Origin: 66-474 sp040255405
GTDB lineage: Bacteria; Pseudomonadota; Gammaproteobacteria; Xanthomonadales; Rhodanobacteraceae
DNA length: 64,000 nucleotides
Assembly: GCA_040255405.1 (NCBI GenBank)
Contig: JBDZUX010000003.1
Span: 1-64,000, forward strand
Reading direction: 5' to 3'
Notes under the pieces: generated by a model
Databases searched by the model: none
Told to the model about the DNA's origin: nothing
Seen by the model: the letters and a program-made list of their open reading frames with translations, nothing else
Part shown: piece by piece, positions 28,632 to 36,728 of the stretch
How the letters are laid out: every line of letters begins with the position of its first letter
How positions within the stretch are numbered: the stretch's first letter is position 1
Made by a program: the position numbers and the translations under genes

Positions 28632-29459
28632 TCACCCAAACCTCCCCGAGATATAGTCTTCGGTCTGTCGCTTGGCGGGCTTGGTGAAGATCTTTTCGGT
28701 CTCGTCGAATTCCACCAGTTCGCCGAGGTACATGAAGGCGGTGCGGTCGGACACGCGCGCGGCCTGCTGCATGTTGTGGGTGACGATCACGATCGTGTAA
28801 TCGTGCTTCAGCTCTTCGATCAACTGCTCGATGCGGCCGGTCGCGATCGGGTCGAGCGCCGAGGTGGGCTCGTCCAGCAGCAGCACTTCCGGCCTCAGCG
28901 CAATGCTGCGCGCGATGCACAACCGCTGCTGCTGGCCGCCCGACAGGCCCAGCGCGCTGCGCTTCAGTTTGTCCTTCACCTCGTCCCACAGCGCCGCACG
29001 GCGCAGTGCCTGCTCGACGCGCCCCTCCATTTCAGGCTTCAAAAGCTTCTCGTGGTGACGGATGCCCCACGCGATGTTCTCGAAGATCGTCATCGGGAAC
29101 GGCACCGGTTTCTGGAACACCATGCCGATGTTGCTGCGGAGTTTGTGCACCGGATATCGGCTGTCGAGGATATTCTCGCCATCCAGCAGCACCTCGCCGA
29201 TGGCGCGCTGGTTCGGATAGATCGCGTAGATGCGGTTGAACACGCGCAGCAAGGTGGACTTGCCGCAACCGGAGGGGCCGATGATCGCACTGACCCGCTT
29301 TTCCGGCAGGTCCATGCTGATGTTCTTGAGCGCCTGGGAGTCGCCATACAGGAAGTTGAGATGACGCACCGCCAGCTTGGTTGGCGGTGACACGGCGACG
29401 GAAGCAACCGTTTGCACGGAAACGGGGGGCGGGTTGAGCAAGGCGGTGTCCTCAGTCAT
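28632..29459 (-). CDS. pstB: Phosphate ABC transporter ATP-binding protein
   Basis: Energises high-affinity phosphate import; 275 aa at the inner face of the membrane. Walker A GPSGCGKST (61-69), signature LSGGQQQRLCIARS, Walker B LLLDEPTSALDP and switch histidine VTHNMQQA are all present. It has a ~27-residue N-terminal extension compared with compact PstB. It overlaps pstA by 8 bp. Confidence 0.97.
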   Translation of the reverse strand: MTEDTALLNPPPVSVQTVASVAVSPPTKLAVRHLNFLYGDSQALKNISMDLPEKRVSAIIGPSGCGKSTLLRVFNRIYAIYPNQRAIGEVLLDGENILDSRYPVHKLRSNIGMVFQKPVPFPMTIFENIAWGIRHHEKLLKPEMEGRVEQALRRAALWDEVKDKLKRSALGLSGGQQQRLCIARSIALRPEVLLLDEPTSALDPIATGRIEQLIEELKHDYTIVIVTHNMQQAARVSDRTAFMYLGELVEFDETEKIFTKPAKRQTEDYISGRFG

Positions 29460-30321
29460 GGGCGATCCTGTGGCGGTGCAGGTACCAACGGGCGGACAGG
29501 CTGAGCAGCAGCACGAACAGCGTGATCAGCAGCGCACCGGCCCAGGCGATCGCGTGCAGCGCAGGATTGGGATCGTTGGTGTATTGGTAGATCGCGACCG
29601 GAATGCTCGCCATCTTGTCCAGCGGATTGGCGACCATGAAGTTGTTGCCGAAGGCCGTGAACAACAGCGGTGCGGTTTCGCCGGCAAGCCGCGCCAGCGC
29701 CAGCAACACACCGGTCACGATGCCGGAGATGGCCGCCCGCATCAGCACCTGCACGGTCAGCTTCCACTGCGGGATACCCAGCGAAAGCGCTGCTTCGCGC
29801 AGGGTGCCCGGCACCAATTGCAGCATCTCGTCGGTGGTGCGCACGATCACCGGCAGGCCGATCAGCGCCAACGCAATCGCACCCGCCAGACCCGAGAACG
29901 ACACCGCACCGTGGGTGAGGTTCGACATCGGCAGCACCACGATCACGTACACGAACAGGCCCAGCACGATCGATGGCGCCGACAGCAGGATGTCGTTCAA
30001 GAAGCGGATCGTGGCACCCAACTTTGTGCGGTTCGCATATTCGGCAAGGAAGGTGCCGGCCAGCACACCGATCGGCGCGCAGATCGCGAGCGCGACCAGA
30101 TCCATCACCAGGCTGCCGACGATGGCATTCGACAGGCCTCCCTCGGCGCCATACGCGGTGATTTTCGTGAACAGCTTGAGATCCAGCGCAGCGAGGCCGT
30201 TTTTCACCGTGAGCCCCAGAATCCAGACCAGGAACACGAGCCCCACGGCGGCGGCCAGGCCGCCAAGCAGCATGGCCGCCAGGTTGACGGCACGCCGGCG
30301 GACGTAGATGTCGACGGCCAT
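29452..30321 (-). CDS. pstA: Phosphate ABC transporter permease PstA
   Basis: Inner-membrane channel subunit, 289 aa, six predicted helices, with the EAA-type loop (LREAALSLGIPQWKL) that contacts PstB. The start ATG 30321 shares a base with the pstC stop (TGATG), so it is translationally coupled. A longer open frame upstream is antisense to pstC and is not used. Confidence 0.96.
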   Translation of the reverse strand: MAVDIYVRRRAVNLAAMLLGGLAAAVGLVFLVWILGLTVKNGLAALDLKLFTKITAYGAEGGLSNAIVGSLVMDLVALAICAPIGVLAGTFLAEYANRTKLGATIRFLNDILLSAPSIVLGLFVYVIVVLPMSNLTHGAVSFSGLAGAIALALIGLPVIVRTTDEMLQLVPGTLREAALSLGIPQWKLTVQVLMRAAISGIVTGVLLALARLAGETAPLLFTAFGNNFMVANPLDKMASIPVAIYQYTNDPNPALHAIAWAGALLITLFVLLLSLSARWYLHRHRIAHD

Positions 30322-31292
30322 CACGCGCCCTCCCGCCGCGCCAGCCGGCGCAACATCAGTCGCGAGACCAGCAGCACTACGAACGTGACCACGAACAGCA
30401 GGAAGCCAAGCGCGATCAGTGCCGAGCGGTGCGTACCGACCGCCTCGTTGAATTCGTTGGCGATCGAAGAGGAAATCGAGGTGCCTGGCATCAGCAGCGA
30501 AGACGTGATGTTGTACGCGTTGCCGAGCACGAAGGTCACCGCCATCGTCTCGCCCAGCGCACGTCCCAGCCCCAGGAAGATGCCGCCGATCACCGCCGAG
30601 CGCGTGTACGGCAGCACGATGTCCCACACCACCTCCCAGGTGGTGGACCCGAGCGCATACGACGATTCCTTGAGCCGGTTCGGCACCGTCTGGAACACCT
30701 CGCGCATCACCGAGGAGACGAACGGCAGAATCATCACCGCCAGCACGATGCCGGCCGTCAAGAGGCCCAGCCCGATCGGCGGCCCCTGGAACAGTTTCCC
30801 GGCGAGCGGCACACGGCCCAAAGTGTCGGAAAGGGTAGGCTCGATGCGCGCCATGAACGGCACGAACACGAACAGCCCCCACATGCCGTAGATGATCGAC
30901 GGAATGCTGGCCAAGAGTTCAATGGCGGTCGCTACCGGACCGCGCAGCCAGGTCGGCGCGATCTCGGTCAGGAACAACGCGATGCCGAAACTCAACGGCA
31001 CCGCGAGGACGAGCGCGATCGCCGACGTCACCAGTGTACCGAAAATGGGGGCCCAAGCACCGTAGGTGTCAGTGACCGGATTCCATTCGGCGCTGGTGAG
31101 GAAGTGCAACCCCTGCCCGAACAGCACTTCGCGCCCGCCCCACAGCGTGGACAGCGCGGCACCCAGCAACGCCGCCAGCACCAGCAACGCGCAAGCCTTC
31201 AGCAGTCGGCGGAACCACGCGTCGTGGCGCGCGTCGCTGCGGCTGCGGCGGTCTGCGCTGGCGATCGCGATGGTGGCGGGATTCGATGACAT
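30321..31292 (-). CDS. pstC: Phosphate ABC transporter permease PstC
   Basis: Second channel subunit, 323 aa, six predicted helices after a basic N-terminus. The EAA-type loop reads LKESSYALGSTTWEVVW. It is followed without a gap by pstA and separated from pstS by ~170 bp containing repeat A, which may let pstS be expressed more than the permeases. Confidence 0.96.
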   Translation of the reverse strand: MSSNPATIAIASADRRSRSDARHDAWFRRLLKACALLVLAALLGAALSTLWGGREVLFGQGLHFLTSAEWNPVTDTYGAWAPIFGTLVTSAIALVLAVPLSFGIALFLTEIAPTWLRGPVATAIELLASIPSIIYGMWGLFVFVPFMARIEPTLSDTLGRVPLAGKLFQGPPIGLGLLTAGIVLAVMILPFVSSVMREVFQTVPNRLKESSYALGSTTWEVVWDIVLPYTRSAVIGGIFLGLGRALGETMAVTFVLGNAYNITSSLLMPGTSISSSIANEFNEAVGTHRSALIALGFLLFVVTFVVLLVSRLMLRRLARREGA

Positions 31293-31309
31293 GGGAAATT
31301 CGTTGATGG

Positions 31310-31449
31310 TTTCTCCCTTCTCCCTCCGGGAGAAGGTGCCCGAAGGGCGGATGAGGGTTCGGACGAAGCGCGGTATAGCGGCGTACTCGTACCCTCACCC
31401 CCGTGCTACGCGCGCGGTCTGCGGCCGCCTCTCCCGGAGGGAGAGGGGC
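31310..31449. repeat. Intergenic repeat A, pstS-pstC spacer
   Basis: Contains CTCCCTCCGGGAGAAGG, GGATGAGGGTTCGG, CCCTCACCCC and a closing CTCTCCCGGAGGGAGAGGGG. The outer arms can pair with each other, giving a long hairpin in the pst transcript. Confidence 0.85.
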
Positions 31450-31462
31450 TTGAAACGCGCTC

Positions 31463-32482
31463 CTACTTGAACTCGCTCTTCCAGTAGCCCTCGATCTGGT
31501 TCACCAGGCTGGCAGGCAGCGGCACGTAGTCCAGCGCCGTGGCCGCGGACTTGCCATCGCTGTAGGCGTAGCGGAAGAAGTCCAGCGCCACCTTCGAGTT
31601 CGCGGCGTTTTTCGGCTGTTTGTACATGATCACCCACGAGGTGGCGGTGATCGGCCACGCCTCGGCGCCCGGCGCATTGGTCATCAGCAGATTGAAATTC
31701 CTCGCGTGCGACCAGTCGGCGGTGGCGGCCGCGGCACTGAAACTCGCGCTTTCGGGGTTGACCACCTTGCCAGCGGCGTTCTTCATGCGCGCGTAACCCA
31801 GCTTGTTCTGCACGGCGTAGGCGTACTCGACGTAACCGATCGAATTCGGAATCTGCTTGACGTAGGCCGACACGCCCTCGTTGCCCTTGCCGCCGATGCC
31901 GGTCGGCCAGTTCACCGCGGTACCCTCGCCCACCTTCGATTTCCATTCCGGGCTGACCTTCGACAGGTAGTTGGAGAAGTTGAACGTGGTGCCCGAGCCG
32001 TCCGAGCGATGCACCACGGTGATCTTCGCGCTGGGCAGCGCGATGTCGGGGTTCAGCGCCGCGATCGCGGGGTCGGACCAGTTGGTGATCTGGCCGAGGA
32101 AGATCTTCGCCAGCACCGGGCCGTCCAGCACCAGCTTGCCGGGCGCGATGGCCGCGATGTTGTAGGCGGGCACGATGCCGCCGATCACGTCGGGAAACTG
32201 GCCCAGGCCGAATTTGGCGAGCGTGGCTTCGTCCAGCGGCATGTCGCTGGCGCCGAAGTCCACCGTGCCGGCCTTGATCTGCGCGATGCCGCCGCCGGAG
32301 CCGATCGATTGGTAGTTCACGCGGTTACCGGTCTTCTCGGCGTAGGCCGCCGACCATTTCGAGATCACCGGATAAACGAAGCTGGAACCGGCGCCGGTGA
32401 TGTCGGTGGCGTGCGCTGCGCCCAGGCCGAGCGCGAGCGTCGTGGCAAGTGCGAGCAGGCGAAGCTTGTTGTTCGAGGTCAC
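31463..32482 (-). CDS. pstS: Periplasmic phosphate-binding protein PstS
   Basis: Binds phosphate and delivers it to PstCA; 339 aa with a signal peptide (LRLLALATTLALGLGAAHA, cleavage before TDITGAG). Phosphate-site motifs are visible: GAGSSFVYP, IGSGGGIAQI, GASDMPL and HRSDGSGTTFNF. The start is set at GTG 32482 because a GGAG ribosome site lies correctly before it; an ATG 14 codons upstream is possible. A Pho box lies on its upstream side at 32556-32572. Confidence 0.96.
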   Translation of the reverse strand: MTSNNKLRLLALATTLALGLGAAHATDITGAGSSFVYPVISKWSAAYAEKTGNRVNYQSIGSGGGIAQIKAGTVDFGASDMPLDEATLAKFGLGQFPDVIGGIVPAYNIAAIAPGKLVLDGPVLAKIFLGQITNWSDPAIAALNPDIALPSAKITVVHRSDGSGTTFNFSNYLSKVSPEWKSKVGEGTAVNWPTGIGGKGNEGVSAYVKQIPNSIGYVEYAYAVQNKLGYARMKNAAGKVVNPESASFSAAAATADWSHARNFNLLMTNAPGAEAWPITATSWVIMYKQPKNAANSKVALDFFRYAYSDGKSAATALDYVPLPASLVNQIEGYWKSEFK

Positions 32483-32555
32483 GCGAGTCTCCTGGTGCGT
32501 CGTGGTTGTCGAGGCCAATTTCAAACGCCCCGTGTTGCCGTTCCATGAGAAAAAT

Positions 32556-32572
32556 GTTTCAGTTGGATGACA
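32556..32572 (-). promoter_or_regulatory. Pho box of pstS
   Basis: On the minus strand TGTCAT is followed 11 bases later by TGAAAC, the direct-repeat geometry of PhoB sites (first half strong, second half weaker). It lies about 75 bp before the pstS start. Confidence 0.7.
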
Positions 32573-32612
32573 CCCCGGTGATCCAGATCAAGCCCCCAAT
32601 GCGCTGGTGCGG

Positions 32613-32629
32613 TGTCATCTGCCTGTCAC
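32613..32629 (+). promoter_or_regulatory. Pho box of the porin gene
   Basis: TGTCAT-CTGCC-TGTCAC on the plus strand, two good PhoB half-sites at 11-bp spacing, 100 bp before the porin start and 41 bp from the divergent pstS Pho box. Confidence 0.82.
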
Positions 32630-32728
32630 ACGCCTGGAACAACTCCGCAACGATCACGGCCCAACATGCCCGGTGATCCCGCGGACAACGACATGCGGGA
32701 GTTCCTTCCGACGACAGGAGATGTTTAC

Positions 32729-33916
32729 GTGCGTACCAAGATGCTTGCGGTGGCCATCGCCACCGGCTTGACGGTTTCCAGCTTCGGGGCGATGGCCCAA
32801 ACCACCTCGGTCGACGCGCAGCAACTGGCCGACCTCAAGGCGCAACTCGCGAGCCTGCAGGCCAGGGTCGACGCGTTGCAGGCACGCACCGACGCGCAGT
32901 CCAGCATCAACGCCAGCAACCAGCAGAACATCGAGGCGCTGCAACAGGCACCAGCCAGCTCCGCCGCGTCATGGGCCGACAACACCAGGATCGGCGGCAC
33001 GATGTTCACCGATTTCACCCACCTCGATCAGACCAGCAACGGCACGAAAACCGACGCTTCGGGCACCGGCATCGACGTCAAGCGGTTCTACCTGTCGGTG
33101 GACCACAAGTTCAACGACGTCTGGTCGGCCAACCTGACCACCGATTTCAACTATGTCGGCAACGATGGCCAGACGAACTTGTTCGTGAAGAAGGCCTACC
33201 TGCAAGGCGCGTTTTCCCCGCTCGCCACGCTGCGTGTCGGCTCGGCCAACATGGCGTGGATACCGTTCGTCGAGGACTGGTACGGCTACCGTTATGTCGA
33301 GAACACCCTGGTCGACAGGATGAAGTACGGCAACTCGGCCGACTGGGGCCTGCACCTGTTCGGCGACAACGGCATGTTCAACTACCAGGTGTCGGCCATC
33401 AACGGCGCCGGCTACAAGAACCCGTCGCGCTCGAACCACGTCGACTTCGAGGGCCGCGCCGGCTTGCAGCCGGTCAAGGGCCTGATGTTCGCGGTCGGTG
33501 CCTACGACGGTGATCTGGGCAAGGACACCCAATCCTCGCCCGCGCTGCACAGCGCGCGGCGTTACGACGCGATGGCGGCCTGGAACCGCGACGGCCTGCG
33601 CCTCGGCGCGGAATGGTTCACGGCCGACAACTGGAAGAACGTCACCACGCCCGCGACCGACAAGGCGTCGGGCTGGTCGCTGTGGGGCAGTTACGACTTC
33701 ACCAGCGCATCGGTGTTCGCGCGCTACGACCAGGTCAAGCCCAGCAAGGACCTCGATCCCTCGCTCAAGGACACGTACTGGAACGCGGGCGTCGCCTTCC
33801 CGATCACCAAGGGCGTGAAGGTCGCGCTCGCCTACAAGGATGAAAAGTTGGGCAACAACACCACGGTCGACGTCCACAGCCGCGAGATCGGGGCGTGGAC
33901 CGAGGTCAAGTTCTGA
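32729..33916 (+). CDS. Phosphate-selective porin (OprP/OprO type)
   Basis: Outer-membrane beta-barrel channel, 395 aa, for phosphate or polyphosphate. It has a signal peptide (cleavage after GAMAQ), then a coiled-coil stretch of heptads (QLADLKAQLASLQARVDAL, about residues 30-60), then the barrel with alternating strands and the typical C-terminal Phe (TEVKF). GTG 32729 is chosen for its AGGAG site. It is divergent from pstS, with its own Pho box, so it is probably induced with Pst under phosphate starvation, and is followed by a terminator. Confidence 0.9.
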   Translation: MRTKMLAVAIATGLTVSSFGAMAQTTSVDAQQLADLKAQLASLQARVDALQARTDAQSSINASNQQNIEALQQAPASSAASWADNTRIGGTMFTDFTHLDQTSNGTKTDASGTGIDVKRFYLSVDHKFNDVWSANLTTDFNYVGNDGQTNLFVKKAYLQGAFSPLATLRVGSANMAWIPFVEDWYGYRYVENTLVDRMKYGNSADWGLHLFGDNGMFNYQVSAINGAGYKNPSRSNHVDFEGRAGLQPVKGLMFAVGAYDGDLGKDTQSSPALHSARRYDAMAAWNRDGLRLGAEWFTADNWKNVTTPATDKASGWSLWGSYDFTSASVFARYDQVKPSKDLDPSLKDTYWNAGVAFPITKGVKVALAYKDEKLGNNTTVDVHSREIGAWTEVKF

Positions 33917-34215
33917 CGGGATGCCGGAATCCCGGCCAGCCCAGGGGCGAGCCACTGCGCTTGCGGGATGCGTTGAATCGCATCTCGCGCAATGGTGAGC
34001 GCCGGAGGCAGGATGCCGCAGGCGGGCCGCCTGCCGAGGCAGGGATGCCGAGGTCCAGCAGTGCCCCGGGCCGGGATCCAGATCCAAACCTTCGGACCTC
34101 GACAGGTCAGCGGTGGCGGCGGACAAGGGAATGTCCGCCGTTTTTTCCTGGCCGCCGACTTCCGCGGTACCGCCTGTTCACCACGCAACGGCAAGCGTTG
34201 ACCGGAGATGATCTG
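33917..34215. other. Intergenic region after the porin gene
   Basis: 299 bp; no gene is supported. It holds the porin terminator near 34117-34146 and GC-rich short dyads (GGCGGGCCGCC-like at 34021-34031). Confidence 0.5.
34117..34146 (+). terminator. Rho-independent terminator of the porin gene
   Basis: Perfect 9-bp stem CGGCGGACA / TGTCCGCCG, loop AGGGAA, followed by six T. Confidence 0.9.
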
Positions 34216-34596
34216 TCAGGTTCGAAATCGCCTCCATGCCCACACGCCGAGAACCACCGCGGCGAACGCCCAGATGCCGACGATCACGGCGGCCATGCCA
34301 CGACTCACTGGCCGATCGGCCGCCCGCTCCGCCTTGATCCGCGCGGCAGCCAGAGCCTCGCCCGGGGTCAGTCGCAACACGAGCATCAGGCCCAAGGGGA
34401 CAATGACGAGATCATCCAGATAGCCAAGTATGGGAATGAAGTCCGGGATGAGATCGATCGGACTGAGCGCGTAGGCCGCAACTGCCAATGCCAAGACCCG
34501 GGTGAACCATGGGGTTCGCGGGTCACGGGCCACGTGGTAGACCACCAGGGCCTGCTGCCTGAGGGACTTCGCCCGTTTCCTCAGCGCCCCGCTCAC
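34216..34596 (-). CDS. DUF1232 (YkvA-like) membrane protein
   Basis: Small membrane protein, 126 aa, GTG start with a GGAG site. It carries the DUF1232 signature (YALSPIDLIPDFIPILGYLDD, shown here in part) and a second helix near the C-terminus (AVIVGIWAFAAVVLGVWAW). The family function is unknown. It lies downstream of phoR in the same direction with ~110 bp between, so it may be a trailing member of the phoBR transcript. Confidence 0.88.
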   Translation of the reverse strand: MSGALRKRAKSLRQQALVVYHVARDPRTPWFTRVLALAVAAYALSPIDLIPDFIPILGYLDDLVIVPLGLMLVLRLTPGEALAAARIKAERAADRPVSRGMAAVIVGIWAFAAVVLGVWAWRRFRT

Positions 34597-34705
34597 CGCT
34601 TACTCCATCCACCGGGCGAGCCCCGCCAACCGCGCCAACCCGCGTTGGTCCTGGTCCCACGCCCTGCGCTGCCGCGGATGCGCGGCATGAAGGTTGCGCA
34701 ACGAA

Positions 34706-35749
34706 CTATCCATCGGATTCGAGCAACCGCGCCTTGTCGAACACGCACGTGAACGTCGAGCCTTCGCCTGGCTCGCTTTCAATTCGCAGTTGGGCATCGT
34801 GCAGGTTCAGCACGTGCTTGACGATCGAAAGCCCGAGTCCCGTGCCGCCAGTCGCGCGCGAGCGGCTGGACGAAACACGATAGAACCGTTCGGTCAGCCG
34901 CGACAGGTGGTCGGCGGGAATGCCGTAGCCGGTATCGGTGACCGAATACTCGGCACCGGTCGGCGTGCGCTTCCAGCGGATCGTGATGCTGCCGCCCTCC
35001 GGCGTATAGCGCACCGCGTTGCTGACGAGGTTGGAAAACGCGCTGTGCAGGTCCTTGGGTGAGCCCAGCAGATCGACATGGCCCTGGTCCTCGATCGCGA
35101 CAAGATGCTTGCCGTGGCTCAGGGCTTCCGCCTCGCGCTGCAGCGATTCCAGGAGCGGTCCCATTTCCACGCGCTCTTCGGGAATGTGCTGTTGCATCTC
35201 CAGGCGCGACAATTCCAGCAGGTCTTCGACGATCTGCCGCATACGCTGCGACTGCGTGCGCATTTCGTTGAGCACCGGCGCGAGCGCCGGCACATCCTCG
35301 GGATCGAGCAGTTCCAGGTACCCGTGGATCACCGTCAGCGGCGTGCGCAGCTCATGCGAAACGTTGGCGACAAAATCGCGGCGCACCTGCTCGAGCTTGG
35401 TGACGCGGCTGATGTCGCGCGCGATCAGCAGGCGACGGTGGTCGCCGTAGGGAATCAGCGAGAGCTGCAGGCGTACCGCGGTGTCGACCGGTGACGCGAC
35501 ATCGTCGCCATCACCCTGTCCTGTCCGCAGCCACGTGCCGGCTTCGCCATCGCCAAAGCGCGCCGCCAGCGGCTGGCCGCGATCGCGCGGCCACGCCACG
35601 CCCAGCAGGCGCTGCGCCGCCGGGTTGCACCAGCGCACGCGTCCCTCCGGGTCCAGCAGGATCAACGCGTCCCCCAGGGCACACGCGGCCGTGCGCAAAT
35701 CGCTCAACTGCGCCGCAAGGCGCCACGCGCGCGCGCGATCGGCATTCAT
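34706..35749 (-). CDS. phoR: Phosphate-regulon sensor kinase PhoR lacking membrane segments
   Basis: Histidine kinase partner of PhoB, 347 aa. A PAS domain (~20-115, DALILLDPEGRVRWCNPAA) is followed by HisKA with phospho-acceptor His132 (VSHELRTPL) and the ATPase domain: N box NLVSNAVRYTP, DTGYGIP and GGTGLGLSIVKH. Typical PhoR is ~430 aa with N-terminal membrane helices; none is found here. The start is fixed by the ATGA overlap with phoB, and sequence further upstream is antisense-like. Signalling presumably runs through PhoU/PstB contacts at the PAS domain (inference). Confidence 0.92.
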   Translation of the reverse strand: MNADRARAWRLAAQLSDLRTAACALGDALILLDPEGRVRWCNPAAQRLLGVAWPRDRGQPLAARFGDGEAGTWLRTGQGDGDDVASPVDTAVRLQLSLIPYGDHRRLLIARDISRVTKLEQVRRDFVANVSHELRTPLTVIHGYLELLDPEDVPALAPVLNEMRTQSQRMRQIVEDLLELSRLEMQQHIPEERVEMGPLLESLQREAEALSHGKHLVAIEDQGHVDLLGSPKDLHSAFSNLVSNAVRYTPEGGSITIRWKRTPTGAEYSVTDTGYGIPADHLSRLTERFYRVSSSRSRATGGTGLGLSIVKHVLNLHDAQLRIESEPGEGSTFTCVFDKARLLESDG

Positions 35750-36435
35750 GGCTGGGTGGAGAATCGATAACCGGTGCCGCGCACTGTCTGGATCAGACCC
35801 TCCAGCCCGAACGGTTCCAGGGTCTTGCGCAAGCGGCGAATGTGCACGTCCACCGTGCGCTCCTCCACGTAGACGCTGCCGCCCCACACCTGGTCCAGCA
35901 ACTGCGCGCGCGAATAAGCGCGCTCGGCATGGCTCATGAAGAAGTGCAGCAGGCGATATTCGGTGGGGCCGATTTCGACCTGCGTATCACCGGCATACAC
36001 GCGATGCGCGGGTCCGTCGATGCGCAGGCCTCCGATTTCGATCGAACCCGTTCCGTCATCGGCCTGTGCACGCCTGAGCACCGCCTTGATCCGCGCGATC
36101 AATTCGCGGGTCGAAAACGGCTTGACCACGTAATCGTCGACGCCGGCCTCGAGGCCGTTGACGCGATCCATTTCCTCGCCCCGCGCGGTCAGCATGATGA
36201 TCGGCACGTCGGCGGTACGCTCCTCGCTGCGCAGGCGCCGTGCGAGTTCCAGCCCCGTCATGCCGGGCAGCATCCAGTCCAGCAGGATCAGGTCGGGCGG
36301 CGCGTCGACAATGGCCGAGAGGGCGGCGCGCGCGTCCGCGGCATGGATCACCTCCATGTCCGCCTTGCGCAGCGCGAACGCGACCATGTCGCGGATCGAG
36401 GCTTCGTCTTCGACGATCAGTACACGCTTGTGCAT
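35746..36435 (-). CDS. phoB: Phosphate-regulon response regulator PhoB
   Basis: Activator of phosphate-starvation genes, 229 aa. The receiver domain has acidic Glu9/Asp10, phospho-acceptor Asp53 (LLDWMLPG) and Lys105 (VVKPF). The OmpR-type winged helix at ~130-229 carries the recognition helix region VEERTVDVHIRRLRKTL. It overlaps phoR by ATGA and has its own Pho box upstream, implying autoregulation. Confidence 0.97.
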   Translation of the reverse strand: MHKRVLIVEDEASIRDMVAFALRKADMEVIHAADARAALSAIVDAPPDLILLDWMLPGMTGLELARRLRSEERTADVPIIMLTARGEEMDRVNGLEAGVDDYVVKPFSTRELIARIKAVLRRAQADDGTGSIEIGGLRIDGPAHRVYAGDTQVEIGPTEYRLLHFFMSHAERAYSRAQLLDQVWGGSVYVEERTVDVHIRRLRKTLEPFGLEGLIQTVRGTGYRFSTQP

Positions 36436-36464
36436 GCAGGGGGTCTTGGCAGTCCCGTGACGGG

Positions 36465-36500
36465 ATTATTGCAGCGTCGGAACATGACAGTCTCGTGACA
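36465..36500 (-). promoter_or_regulatory. phoB promoter with Pho box
   Basis: On the minus strand, TGTCAC-GAGAC-TGTCAT (36484-36500) is a near-ideal pair of PhoB half-sites, followed 13 bp later by a -10-like AATAAT (36465-36470). About 30 bp remain to the phoB start. Confidence 0.85.
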
Positions 36501-36728
36501 CCGCGATCGCACCTCGTTCGAAAAAGGCCGTTCGTCCCGGGCTCAGGCGCGAAGCGCCGGAGTCGAAGGACAGCCGCACCGCGCTTCGACTTCACGGCCT
36601 GAAGGCCGCTACGCTCGGCGCGAACGGATAGTCCGGTCCCCGAACCGGGACATCAGGCAGTGCGCGATGTTGGGCGCTGCGACCGGCGCATGCGAAACTG
36701 CGCGCCTGTCCGAGCCCGCGACATCCCG
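36501..36728. other. Spacer between phoB and mutS promoters with repeat D
   Basis: No gene. From about 36540 to 36615 it holds GTCGAAGGACAGC..CGCTTCGACTTCACGGCCTGAAGGCCG, similar to the stretch at 5935-6001. The mutS promoter must lie here, but none is clear. Confidence 0.4.
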
